From Malania oleifera (lineage: Eukaryota; Streptophyta; Magnoliopsida; Santalales; Ximeniaceae), in contig NC_080425.1 of NCBI RefSeq assembly GCF_029873635.1, positions 45,216,402-45,280,401 on the forward strand: a DNA stretch of 64,000 bases, given 5' to 3'. Below, piece by piece: positions 22,975 through 34,661 of this stretch (positions are counted from its first letter, which is position 1; each line of letters opens with the position of its first letter). Both the position numbers and the translations under genes were made by a program. The notes under the pieces were generated by a model that searched no databases, had not been told where the DNA came from, and saw nothing but the letters and a program-made list of their open reading frames with translations.

Positions 22975-24862
22975 TGAAATTAGGAATAGCTTCCCAAGAT
23001 GGGGGTGAATTGGATTCTTTTTTATTTTAATATTTTTTGAGCTTTGCTTATGACACCAAGAAAAACACAATTAATAACTAATAATCACACTTAAAAATAC
23101 TAAAAATTAAATTCACAAGTCAATCAATTAAACTAATACATTTCAACCACTCAAGCAAGAATCCTAGTACTTTTATCAATTTCCCTATAGATGTTCACAA
23201 CCTTCTTTAGATAATCTCTTCGTATGCACTTCTCTTGATCAAGATTTCCACAGATTAACCGTACTCCCTTTTTTGGGTTTCCGCAAACAGTCAATCAAAA
23301 CGTACTTTATAAATATCAAGAGTCTTTCTTTATTTCTAACTTTAGAACCTGCAACCTGCACTTTAAATCACACAACAACAGCTTGTACAGAAAATAGTAA
23401 GTAAAGAAGAAAGAAAGACACAAGGTTTTTATGAGGTTCAGCTTCAACACAGCCTACGTCCTCGCCCTTGGCAAAATACCGAAGGGTTCCACTATAGCAG
23501 TTCCTTTATCGGGCGGAACAACACCTGTTTACAATCACTCCTTTGCTAAGGCTAGAGCCCGCTTTCTCCAAACAATATACCCTCATTTGGTCAATGATCC
23601 AACAGCCTGGAATCGTCCAAAAATCTACAAGAGAAATAACAAGAAGCTGGTGTACAAGAGATGCTCACACAAAGAGCAGGTTAGTACAAATTGAAACTAT
23701 GTACTTCAAAAGATAAATATCAAGAAAGAAATACACTTTTGAAGCTTAACAAGGATTTCACCAAATTCCTTTTCTCCAGATGAGAAATCAGTAATCTATC
23801 TTTAGGAATTGATGAGCTAGAATCTCAGAATCATAGCACTTTCAGTTTTCAAGAGATGATCAAAATGAGGCTTTGAGAGCAAGAGAGCTTATGAGAGATT
23901 TTCAATGCTTGATATTTTTTTATTTACAAAAACCATGTATTTATAGGCTTTCAAACAAGTTTCCTTATTGTAAAAGTTTCCTTAGAGAGTTTCCCAAATT
24001 GTTAGAAAATTTGGAGCTCAAACAGCTATTATTTAAAATATTAGATTTTAAAAAATTTTCCCATTGAACAATGTTCAGATGACTGAAAAGTCGAGTTCAG
24101 TCATCTGAAGTTCCTGAAACCCTTTAAAAAATGAACTGGGCACAAGGTCAGATGATTGAAGAGTGGGTTCAGACGTATGAAGCTCCCGAAACCCTTTAAA
24201 AAATGTACTGGACACAGGGTCAGATGACTGAAGAGTGGGTTCAGACGTCTAAAGTGTGGAGTTCAGATGACCGAAGAGACCAGTTCAGTCATCTGAACAG
24301 CTACTGCCTGTTTCTGTGTCTTCCCATAAAATCTTCAGACGTCTGAGCTTATTCTTCATAGTGAGTTCAGTCATCTGAACAGACAAAAAGTTGTCTTAAA
24401 AAATATTTTCCATTAAAAATGATTTGCTCTCTTATTTTGATTTTTACAAAACTTGTTTTAATGATTCTAAATAGGTCTTTAGGTCCTTATAATCTCTTGG
24501 AAAAGCTTCAAAACATATTTTAAACGATATTTAGCTTTGAAATACTTACAATATGTTTTCCTAAGACTTTATATGCCATGCTTGAGATCATTCTCTTTCT
24601 TTACTTTTGAAGTTCTTTGGATTTTTGCTTAAGCTAGCTTTATCTACAAATGCCTTAGTTTCTCTTTAGATCATTTGTTAGTTTATCTTCCTTGATAACC
24701 CACACTTGATCCATACTTGATCTTCACTTGATCCATACTTAATCTTCACTTGATCCATACTTGATCCATATTTCCTGAAACACAAAAACTCAACATTTCC
24801 AAGTTAAATTGTCCTTTGTTTGTTATCACCAAAACTAATTAAAAGACCTTGTTAGGCCAACA
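22975..24862 (-). repeat. K: solo LTR of a Sirevirus-like copia element
   Basis: On the minus strand it starts TGTTGGCCTAACAAGG (24862) and ends GGAATAGC...CCTAATTTCA (22975). It is flanked by GTAAC on the left (22970-22974) and GTATC on the right (24863-24867), a 5-bp target duplication with one change. It interrupts B's ORF3. It has the same plan as A's LTR: palindrome cluster (about 24070-24380, type TTCAG-N4-CTGAA), TATA box (23938-23945) and the conserved GAGGACGTAGGC motif (about 23430-23470). There is no internal region, so it is an LTR-LTR recombination product. Confidence 0.87.
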
Positions 24863-25769
24863 GTATCATTGATTTGAGCAAGGATAAGGTTTAAAACACC
24901 ACCGTAAGGAAGAGTGACTCTAGTAGCTTCCAATTTAGCCCACATCTATTTCAAAATTAGGCCAAAGAGATCAAGTTTCTTCCCTTTTAGCAGACACCAT
25001 AACACAAAACAATTGATGTAGGAAAGGTGATCATATGAACCAACCTTTGGTAGGATGTTGTTTGTGATGATTGTCTGAAGATTCAGCTATTTGTACATAG
25101 GAGGATGGCCAAAGTAAACAAGTTCCTCTACCATAATAAGTGGCAAAAATTCTTCGGGTTTAAAACCTTGCTCTAGAATCCATATTTGGGCAAAAGATGG
25201 ACATTCAAATTCACCTAGGGTGATATGCAAAATAGGAGCCAAGGTTTGTGGAGTTAAGACGATCTTCTTTCCTCTAACCTTAGTGGTTAGGACATTTTCT
25301 TCATGGATCATATTGGCATAAAATTTTTTACTAATTTGGGATACAATCCTTTGGATTGATAAACTAAAAAATTCTTTCAACCGATATTCCTAAACATAGG
25401 TAGGATTTTCGAAAATTTTGAATCAAAGAAGGAAGTATCTATGACCTTACCAAAAATTGGTTTCGTAGAACGGAGATGATATCGATATCGAAGCTTTGAT
25501 TGAGGAGTGACAAGCTATTGTTTGATGCTATTATCATCTCTTTCGGAAGAAGATCCTTGATTTGTTGTAGTTTTGGTACAAGGCATCTTCGATTTTTGGA
25601 GGATGAAACAAATCAGCTAATCGAAACCCTAGAATCCGTGGGAAAAGGTGTAGGAGAGTGATTGGGATGCTTTGATTTGAGGGATTTTAAGTTAGGAGAC
25701 CAAGAGTTAGAGCTTCGGGTGAGTGATGGAGCAGTTCAGTAGCCTGGAGGGTGAAGAGTTAGGGTTTTC

Positions 25770-25813
25770 TATAGTGATCCCAAAAAAAATAAAAATAAAA
25801 TAATAACAATAAC

Positions 25814-25865
<52 letters not shown>

Positions 25866-26546
25866 TAGTTAATTAATTAATTAATTATTAATAATTATTA
25901 ATTAAATAATATATAAATATAATATAATATATAAATATTATATTATATATATATATATATATATAAATGTAATCTCCTGAAGGTTACTTCAGGAGATAGG
26001 ATTTCAGAGAGAAGGTTGCCCCCCTGAATTTCTCCGTTCTCACTCCTCCGTCTCTGTCTCTCTTCTTAATTTCTCCATGGATATTCGGTTGATCGGGAAA
26101 CAGAAGGTGTCGTTGGATTCCTAACTCCGCCACCAACATTTCTATTGGAGTGGATTTGTCGTGGGAGCCACTTAGGCACCACTCCTAGGGAAAGGTAATT
26201 TTTTTCTATTTCTTCAATTTCTCCTTAATCTACCATTAAATCAAGGATCGGGCACCACCGTGGGGTCCTAATCGCGATCGTCATCATTTTGGTCGGAGTA
26301 AATTTCCAATTTGGGTTTCCTAGTCCCCACTCCAAAGCGAGAGTGGAATTTGGGAAAATAAGTAAATTGATTATATTTGAGGGTATAATTATTTATTTTG
26401 AATTTAAGGGCCTAGGAAATATTAAAATAGTATTTTATTTAGGGTTGATTTAATGGAATTAGGATTTTTATTTCAAGGCTCGGGTGAGTGCCGCAAGTAT
26501 CTTTTCAGGGTCCCTATTGGCGTAGTTCAAGAAACCAGATAAGGGG

Positions 26547-26581
<35 letters not shown>

Positions 26582-28201
26582 CCATAGTTTTTATAAATTT
26601 AATGGAAAATAAATTGTGTTATATATACGTGTATATGTTTCGATATGAGTTTAAAATGCCAACCATTTAAATTATTTTTCCGAGCCGAGGGCTGTTTTAT
26701 TAGATACGTATATGTGAAATTGAACTAATGAAAGTAAAAGATATTTTTATAATAATTATGTAAGAAATGAAAGGTATATTTTCAGCACAGAAATGTTAAA
26801 TGTAGGTTGACTTATTTTACGGGAAATATATATAAATTTTACAACTAAATAGTATGGCATGACTAAATAGGAATTTTGTGCGGAAATATGTTATATATAT
26901 GAGATACAGGATATACAAGAAATGAACTGAGTATGAAAATGTTATATAAAATACGCTGCATGTGAGTGTTAATGCAACCATGTAAAACAGCTGAAAGATG
27001 CTGGGTAAAACAGTTGAAAAATGTTTGGTAAAACAATTGAAAGATACTGAGTAAAACAGCTGAAAGTTGTTAGGTAAAATAGCTGAAAGATGCTGGGTAT
27101 ATTATGAAATGAAATGAAAATGGAAATTAATGAAATAGAAATGAAATGTGAAATGTGAACAATGTAAAATGGGAAAGAGTCACATAAAGTGAAATGCTAC
27201 AAAATGACAAAGTTAAGAACATGAACAGATGAGAATTATAGAGAAATGACAAACAGAATAATATATTATGGTATTATCAGTATTTATGTTGGTAGAACAT
27301 TTTACGTTTGGATAAGGCAAACTCTTCACCCGAGAGCTTGCTCAGAAAGGCGAGTACGCTAGTTGTATTAGGTGTAGTAGTAGGCTACATAACGTGTTAG
27401 GGCAGAGGGAAACTACTTGTATGGACAGGTAGATTTCCCTATTCTTGAGAGCCTTCGTCAGTAAACTTTTGTATGAATTGTGTGAGTACGAGATTAATCT
27501 ATCACTTTAGGGCTTACTGAGCAAGGTGAGTGCCCTGGTATGCTTCAGCTATGACCTTTGGGTTGCCTAATGTATCAAAGCAGAGGGGTGCTACTTGTAT
27601 GGGCGGGTAATCACCCCTATCCTTGGATAATCTCGTGGCTAAAATACCTTACATATGTTTGAATATATTCAGAAAATGATTTCAGAAATAATGTTAATGA
27701 TTTGCAAATGATAAATAATATGTTATATACAAACCTCATGTTGGTCACACACTATTTTAATATATTATTTCTTCCCTTACTGAGATGTGTCTCACCCGAA
27801 TACAAATTATTCTTTTTCAAGACCTCCACGAAATCGAGCATAGAGAGCTCAAGGTGTTTGTAGCATTTTTAGGATATAGGAAAGAAAGGGTATATACTTA
27901 GCTGATATTTTGGGTTGTTTGTAAGTTATGTTTTATGTTTTATGTCTTTTGAGATATGGATGGTTGTGAAACATACTGGTGTTTGTGAATACTGAATGTT
28001 TTTAGAGATATGTGCATATATGAGAATACAAGTGATGAATAGTTATTTTGGATTATAGATAGAAATAGTAAACTCTGGTATTATATTTGTGAAAATTATA
28101 TTTATGTTTTCCACTATGTACATGATATTAGAATGCGGATTATCAAGTAAATGAATGGATTAGTAGCACTCCGGGCCCACTTAGAGGGTTGGGACGTTAC
28201 A
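25770..28201 (+). repeat. T2: solo LTR of a Tekay/Del-like gypsy element
   Basis: Flanked by perfect TTTTC duplications (25765-25769, 28202-28206). It begins TATAGTGATCCC (expected TGTA...) and ends GGGTTGGGACGTTACA. In order it holds an AAT microsatellite (25797-25862), an AT-rich stretch, a strong hairpin (25972-25997), a pyrimidine-rich leader, a TA repeat (26548-26577), a 24-26 bp minisatellite with the word GTAAAACAGCTGAAAG (about 26985-27100), and two copies of a CTACTTGTATGG hairpin (27416-27440, 27584-27618). It sits in the leader of B's ORF3. Non-coding. Confidence 0.9.
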
Positions 28202-28206
28202 TTTTC

Positions 28207-28400
28207 ACACTTAAAAATATATAGAACCCACGAGTTCAGGCGCCTAAAGATTTGGCTCAGTCGTCAAATGATTTATGAATTGAATTCTCAGCAGGCAGTA
28301 GCACCTCAGTCACCTAAGGTCTGATGGCTCAGGCACCTGAGCCTCCAAAATACACTACTCAATCGCCTGAGCTTCCAAGCTCAATCGCCTGACCCCCTTA
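28207..28400 (-). promoter_or_regulatory. Internal promoter-like region of element B upstream of ORF3
   Basis: On the minus strand about six imperfect copies of CTCAGGCGCCTGAG (28228-28395, e.g. GCTCAGGCACCTGAGCC in either reading) are followed by a TATA-like TATATA (28218-28223). A leader beginning AACCCTAAC follows, interrupted by T2. The same palindrome is clustered in B's LTR at 31735-31915. Promoter function is inferred from this arrangement. Confidence 0.55.
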
Positions 28401-28741
28401 TCCTTCTAAATATTTTCCTTTCTCTTAACATGAACTCTTTCTTCTTTTGATTTACCATATTATCAGGCTTCAAATATTCTTTCAACCTAGCTTTTGAGGT
28501 ATATGGTTTCCATGATCTTTGAAGATAAGCTTCAAACACTCCAAGTTTTCTTAATTTTTGGCCAACAATGATATTTTGTATGTATTTGTTTTAATATTAT
28601 AGTTTGTCATTAAGCTTATGAGCTCTTCTTAAAGTTTTTTTCATTTCAACTAGTTCAATATTCTTGTGTTAAATTAGATTAAGTGGTTTTCTTATTTTCT
28701 AAAAAGTGAATAACTAATCCTACTATCTTCGAAGTCCTTTT
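28401..28741 (-). other. Deletion scar of element B between gag and the ORF3 promoter
   Basis: Non-coding AT-rich sequence. Protease, integrase, RT and RNase H, which occupy about 3 kb in A, are wholly absent here, so gag runs almost straight into the ORF3 promoter region. Confidence 0.65.
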
Positions 28742-30478
28742 TATCTAGGTACCCATACTTTCATGGGTCCATATGGTTTAGCAAGCGATGTTTCTTTTAC
28801 TTTTCAAACTTGTTTAATTTTTACACCATTTCTTTTTTAATGGACATTCAAACTTTATGTGTCATTTCTTCTTACATAGGAAGCATGTGGTGTGAGTGTA
28901 AGCATTTGAGGAGGTGCTAGCATAATCTTTGGAGGCTTTTGTAAAGTACCCCATGTAGAGGTTATTTTTCCTTGTATTCTCGACTTCATTGAATCCTATA
29001 CCTTCTTTATTCAAGGACATTTTTTGTGCGCCAATCATTTTATCAAAATTCTGCTTTCCTTTAGTAAAATTGTAAATTATTTTATTTTGATCCTCAATTT
29101 TACTTTCAAGGAAAAGTGTTTCTAAATCTTTAATTCCTTTGCAGTTAGCTTGCAACCTTACTAGTTCTTTAGTCATCTGATTTATTTTGCTTTCAAGTTC
29201 ATCAATGACTAGGTCCTTTTCTTTTTCAATCGAAGCTTGAGATCTTAAATCTTCTAATTCTTTCATCATTTTTTCATTCTTACTTTCCAATCTCTTGATT
29301 TTTAAATCCTTTTCTCTTTCAACAAGATTTTTAGATTATAATTCTTTCATTACAGCTTCATTCTTATTTTTCAATGAAGTGTGATAGTTTAGTCATATTA
29401 ACTAGAATCTTATGAACCTTGAATAGTTCATTTTGTAGTTCTTCATAAAATGGCATACTCTCATCATTGGATTTATTAGATGAATCATCACCATAATCAT
29501 TAAAGGATTTGGACGAGGAGCTTTGTTCTTCATCATTGTCACATGCCATAAAGCAAGAAACCTCTTGGTCTCCTGCTTCACTACCTGAACTACTTGTATC
29601 CCATGTAGTGGCTTTCATTGCCCTTTTCTTTTTCTTTTTGGAATCTTTCTTAAGTTGTGGACAATCCAATTTTATTTTTCCAACTTTCTTGCAATTATAG
29701 CATGTAGGAGCTTCTTTCATTGTTTCTTTCTTATTAGTTTCTTCTTCATCTGATTTTGAGTTCCAAATTTTTCTTGTAAATGTATTCTTCCTCCTAAGTA
29801 TTTTTGCAAGTTTTTGGATTAGAAGGCTATTTCATTTGTATCCATATCTTCTTTATCTTCATCACTAGAGCTTTCATTGGAGCCTTTAAATGCAATGGAT
29901 TCCTGGGCTTTAGATTTTCCGCTTCTTTCGTTTATCGCCATCTCATATGCGAGAAGGGATCTGATTAACTCATCAAGAGAGGTATTTTTCAGGTTTCTTC
30001 CTTCCGTGATTGTTGTGGCCTTAAGTTCCCATATCGGAGGAAGTCCTCTAAAAATTTTTCTTATCATTTCATATGTTGAATAATTTTTCCCTAACGCATA
30101 TAAGGAATTTATTATGTGAGTAAACCTAGTATACATGTTAGTGATAGTTTCATCAAGATTCATCTTAAAGGCTTCATACTAGCTAGTGAGTATGTCGATT
30201 CTGCTACCTCTAACTTGTCCCATATTTTCTTAGCTAACTTACATGTCATGACCCTATTAAACTCATTTATGTCTAAAGCTTACAATGCGTTCATGACACT
30301 TGAATTTACTTGCATCATTTTATAGTCATTATCAGTCAAGTCTCGTTCTTCTTTACGAACTTCTTTACCATCTACTAGTTTAGTAGGAATGTAGTCACCA
30401 TGTGTAACAACTTTGCATGCTTTACAATCCATAGTTTGAATATATATATTCTCATTCTTTGTTTCCAAAACGTATAGA
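28742..30478 (-). pseudogene. gag: Element B gag, degenerate and lacking its start
   Basis: On the minus strand the remnant starts near 30478 at KNENIYIQTMDCKACK. Compared with A, the N-terminal ~25 codons with the ATG are deleted. The copia gag domain follows (NDYKMMQVNSSVMNAL, MYTRFTHIINSLYALGKN, EMIRKIFRGLPPIWEL). Next come an acidic Ser-rich segment, a zinc knuckle (CYNCKKVGKIKLDCP, with the His position changed), an acidic region ending in DESMPFYEELQ, a long coiled coil rich in Lys/Glu, a second partial knuckle (CFLCKKK...HIKFECP, split by a stop) and KPYGPMKVWVP. Multiple stops. No protease follows. Confidence 0.8.
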
Positions 30479-30516
30479 CCTTTATATAGTTTCTAATTAA
30501 GATTTTTTATAACTTA

Positions 30517-30528
30517 ACTCTGATACCA
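30517..30528 (-). promoter_or_regulatory. Primer binding site of element B (tRNA-iMet)
   Basis: Minus strand TGGTATCAGAGT, one base from the A version (TGGTATCAGAGC), directly inside the LTR end. Confidence 0.88.
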
Positions 30529-30530
30529 AT

Positions 30531-32117
30531 TTAAAACTAAGGTGCAGTCCCAAGAGGGGGGTGAATTGGTTTTATTTCTTTTAAGTCTTTTTATAAGTTC
30601 AGAACTTATTGTAAGTTAAGTATTCAAACAAGGATGTTTTAAATTACAATATTAACTAAAAATCAATATTCACTTTAACACTTTAAGAATGAGTAAATTG
30701 ATCTTGCAGCAATGTCAATTAACACCCAACCAAAGATTTTAATTCAATCAACACAAACCAATGATTCAAAAATGTAATACTCTCGGCTTTTGAATAGTTC
30801 AATCAATCAATCAAAACACAATATACTTAACCAATTGTGAAAGCTACAGTACTTCCTTAATTTAGCATTTGCAAAAACTCAGCTTAGAGTTTTAAATAAG
30901 GTCCTGTATGAATGAATATTGGTGCACTTCTTTTAACCAAGATTTCTACAAACGATTAATCAACGTACTCCCTTTAAGGCTTCCTCAAACGATTAATCAA
31001 CATACTTTCTTAAATTAAAAGTTTTTCTCAATCTCAATTTCCTCAGCTACCTGCACTTAGAAACACAATCACACAATTTATATACGCTTAAACTTTAAAG
31101 AATAAAGGTAGAGAGTGAGACTGAGTTTTTTACGAAGTTCGGCTTATACCTAGCCTACGCTCCTTTGCTGGCGAAACAAACCGTTTACAACCCTCCTTTA
31201 GGGTGGAGCCCCCTCTCCAAGCAATACCCTATGCTTGGTACAATGATCCAATAAACCTAAACTGTCAAAGAAATAAGGAAACAAGAAAGATTTCTTTTGT
31301 ACAAGAGATGCTCTCAGATAGAGCTGGTTAGTACAAATATAGCTCAGCTAATATACTTCAAAACAAATATAAAAAAGAAACTGAATTGAATCTCAAGAAT
31401 TATTTCATCAGAATTCTTTTCTTGATATGAATCAGTAATTCAGAGGTTGCTCATAGAAGAGTGATTAGAGACTCAATATATCTCAGCAATTTTTAGTATG
31501 AATGTGTAAGCAAGAGAGCTTTGAGAGAGAAAAAGCAATGTGGCTTGAAAACATATTTTCAATTCTTGGTATGATTTAATTTAAGAAATCATGTATTTAT
31601 ATGCCCAAAAAGTGTTTAATTCATGTTGCCCAAGTCACTTAGCACTTTCCCAAGTTTATACGAAGTTTAGGGCACAAGCAATATAAATTTGAATTTTAAA
31701 TTTTTTTAAAAATATAGCTGTTAACAGTGGTCAAGCTGCCGAGGCTTCGGGGTCAGTCGCCTGAGCCTTCTGAACACAGTGTGATTTTTCAACTAGAAAC
31801 AGGGTCAAGCACTTGAGGTTTTAGGGGTCAGGTGCCTAGACCTACACTGCCTATTCAGAACTTGTTCAGAAAAATCTTCAAGCGCCTTAGGTCAAAAGTT
31901 CAGTCACCTAAACAGTTATAAAATCTGTTTTTTTAGTTTAGTTTCAAAAACTCTTAGTCATCTTGTTTTGTTACTTTGAAAAACATTTTCCGAGGTTTTC
32001 AAAATAAGGTCTCTAAGTCCATATCAACCCCTATTGAGCTTAAAAGAATTTCAAAAGGATATTTATAATGAAGTACTTACATAAGTCATCCTAAAGACTT
32101 AAACACTTTAAGCTTGA
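30531..32117 (-). repeat. 5' LTR of element B, inner part
   Basis: Minus-strand copia LTR with a C-rich end (GGGGGGTGAATTGG on plus, about 30556), the conserved GCGTAGGC...GCCGAAC motif (about 31130-31172), TATA box (31594-31601) and palindromes around AGGCGCCT (31735-31915). It is cut at 32117 by element D, with CTTGA repeated at 32113-32117 and 49495-49499, and resumes at 49500-49787. Confidence 0.87.
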
Positions 32118-34223
32118 TGTAAAGCCCCAGAAAATAATATGCTTGTGAGTGTAAAATATATATATTATATCCTGAAGGTTAGAACCTTCAGGATTTGAAT
32201 TCTAACATAGAGAACGCCACCCTTAATTTCGTCTCTGTGTTCTCTCTCTCCTCCTTCGTCCCTCCTTTTCTCTCTCTCATTTTTTTCAGTGAATACTCAG
32301 CCGATCGAAGAACAAAAAATACCCCTGGGTTCCATTCTCCGCCACCGACATTTTAACCGAAGTGGATTTGTCGTAGGAGCATCATAGGCACCACTCCTAA
32401 GAAAAGGTAAATCCACTCTCTCTCTCTCTTCAATTTCTCCTCGATCTTTAGCCAAACTGATGATCAAAAACCACCACAATGATCTAGGAGTGCTTCTCTA
32501 TAAGTCTAGCAGAGTAAATTTTTGAACTAGACTTTCCAAGCACCACTCCAAGGCTAGGGTAAGATTTCAGGAATTAAGAAAACTTGATGTTTTGGGGAAT
32601 TTAATTATTTATTTGGAGTTTATAGACTTAGGAAATGTTAAAATAGTTATTAGGAATTTTGTGATCTTAGGAATATTAAGGAAATTTTAATTTTGGGGTT
32701 GAGCTGATGGAACTAGGAAAAAGTGGTTTCAGGGTTTTTGATCTTCATAGCGCCGTGGGTTTGGTGTTAGGGTCTTCACGGGAAATATCTCAGTAAACAG
32801 GTAAAGGGATTAAGTTAAGTTGGGTTTTTTTATCAAAGTTGAACTAATTAAACTGCTATATATATATATATGTAAATTTATGATTTCAAGGGTTATTTTG
32901 AAAACCGACCATTCAAAGTGGATTTTATAAATTTAGGATATATGATATGGTATTTTGGACAAAACGAACGGTGGAAAATTGTATTCTCTTGATTGTTTAA
33001 ATGGTTATATTCAAATATGAAATTGTGTGACAAGTGAATAATCAGTACGGATATGGTATAACTGAAATTGGGTATGGTGTTGAAATACTGAATTGTTTGT
33101 GAAAATACTGGAATTGCCTTTGGGAAATATTGGGTCGTATTTAATGGCTATGAGCCTGGTTTTATTTAACGGCCAAGGGCCAAGTTTTATTTAACAGTTG
33201 TGAGCCAGGTTTATTTAACGGTTGAGGGTTGGGTTGTATATGACAGCTGAGAGCCAGGTTTAATTGTCAGTCGGAGACTGGGTTTTTTGAAAAGGTAGAT
33301 TTTATACAAAATTAAATTTATACTACAAGTTTACTATTTAAATTGCATGATATGGTTTAAGATCCCTAAGGACCAGTTGTGAGCACGTTACCTTTGCTAA
33401 GGGAATTATTATTTGGCCATGTGTGCCCACATTGGATTGAGAGGTGTAGGTTGGTTTCAGCTGATTAACCTACATAGAGGTGGTAACTTCCTTGGGGTCC
33501 AGACCAAGAAGTGGTAAGGCAATCGGACCTACAACTGGGTTGCAGATGCCTGCGGTGTATTAGCAGATGGATACTTTGACTTTGTCTGAGTTGATCCCCC
33601 AAGGCTAAGTCCAGTCTTTGGGCCGCACAACCCGTCATGGGGGTTAAGCATTTCATTAGTCCCAGGGAGTGTCTTTTACCCATATATGTTAATTTATTTA
33701 AATGGTGTTATTATTTGTTGAAATGGTTTATACTATGGAAACAAAAGGGGGTATTTTCAGTAGTGAAGGGTGAGTATATTGTATAAATGCTATTTTTGGT
33801 TAAATGGAAAATGGGTTGTTTTATATATACACTAAAACTCATGTTGGCACACACATTGATACTAACTTAATCTATCTTTCTGAGAATTGTCTCACCCCCC
33901 CCCCCTCCAATATACAAATCATTTTTCAGGACCATCTCGAGATCGAGTTTAACAAACTCCGGGGTGGGGTGATAGCCATTTTAGTTTTTGTGAGTGACTG
34001 TAAAAAAAAACTCTACTATATTTAAGTGTGAAGTTTCCTGGATATGTAATATGGTCGTACGGACTAATTTAGTTTTCTTTCTTTTGGTTGGAATGTAATA
34101 TGGATATTGGGAGACTTTTATATATGTTAGCAGTTAGAACTCTGCTAATGGATTTTGGAGAATGTATTCTTTATTTTCGCTGCATTTATAAAAAGAAAAT
34201 AAATGGAGGGTCGGGGCGTTATA
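32118..34223 (+). repeat. 5' LTR of element D
   Basis: Starts TGTAAAGCCCC and ends GGTCGGGGCGTTATA. It contains a perfect hairpin with 11-bp arms (32170-32193), a pyrimidine-rich leader, a TA repeat near 32860 and a ~30 bp minisatellite whose units carry short dyads such as GGCTATGAGCC (about 33140-33285). Non-coding. Confidence 0.87.
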
Positions 34224-34225
34224 GG

Positions 34226-34237
34226 TGGTATCAAAGC
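34226..34237 (+). promoter_or_regulatory. Primer binding site of element D (tRNA-Met)
   Basis: TGGTATCAAAGC two bases after the LTR end, one mismatch from the usual TGGTATCAGAGC. Confidence 0.85.
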
Positions 34238-34661
34238 CTAGGTTTCCTAGGTTCTGCAGACTTGGATGATTAATGATTACAAGAGTATAGGTTGAGATAG
34301 GATAAGAGTGGGTAGGTTAGGTGAGTCGTGGTCTGGAAGCTTAGAGACAGTGATCCTTTGACGGTATTGTATTTTTCCTGAAATCTTCATTTCAGGAAAA
34401 CCATGGTAAATCCATCGATGGTTTTGTTTCTAGATTGAGAGACTAGAATTTGGAAACTTAAGTGGGAACGTTAGGTTGGGTGAGTATGTGCGTAGTGTCA
34501 GTGTTATGGTTAAAGGTCAGTACCTTGACAATTTTGTAGCAAAATTGTGTAAATGATTCCTTAAACTCCAAATTCAAATGTTATATTATTTCTTTATTCC
34601 ATACTTGCATCAACCATGATAAATATGGAATTTCTAAGTTGGTTTCTATTATATCTTCAAG

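Larger units (their letters stand above)
15807..25586 (-). pseudogene. Element B ORF3, homologous to A's ORF3, split by two insertions
   Basis: Exons-by-accident on the minus strand: 25586-24863 (start MPCTKTTTN; KNFMPI/FYANMIHEEN, VRGKKIVLTPQTLAP, GEFECPSFAQIWILEQGF, VTLPYGGVLN), 22974-22737 (RTRYDLFTSTTLKKMGYEKH, then a Pro-rich stretch) and 16046-15807 (short Asp/Glu-rich tail, stop TGA at 15807-15809). The gaps are the solo LTR K and the complete Athila-like element. The three pieces align in order with A's ORF3 and E's ORF3. Several point stops and shifts are also present. Function is unknown. The family resembles the 'putative plant transposon protein' domain, and B shows the Gln that is a stop in A and E (ILEQGF). 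Confidence 0.72.

Noticed and set aside
28565-28572. TTGGCCAACA read as a copia LTR terminus at 28572
   Set aside because: No purine tract or primer site adjoins it. The sequence on both sides fits element B's gag end and ORF3 promoter region, once T2 is removed.
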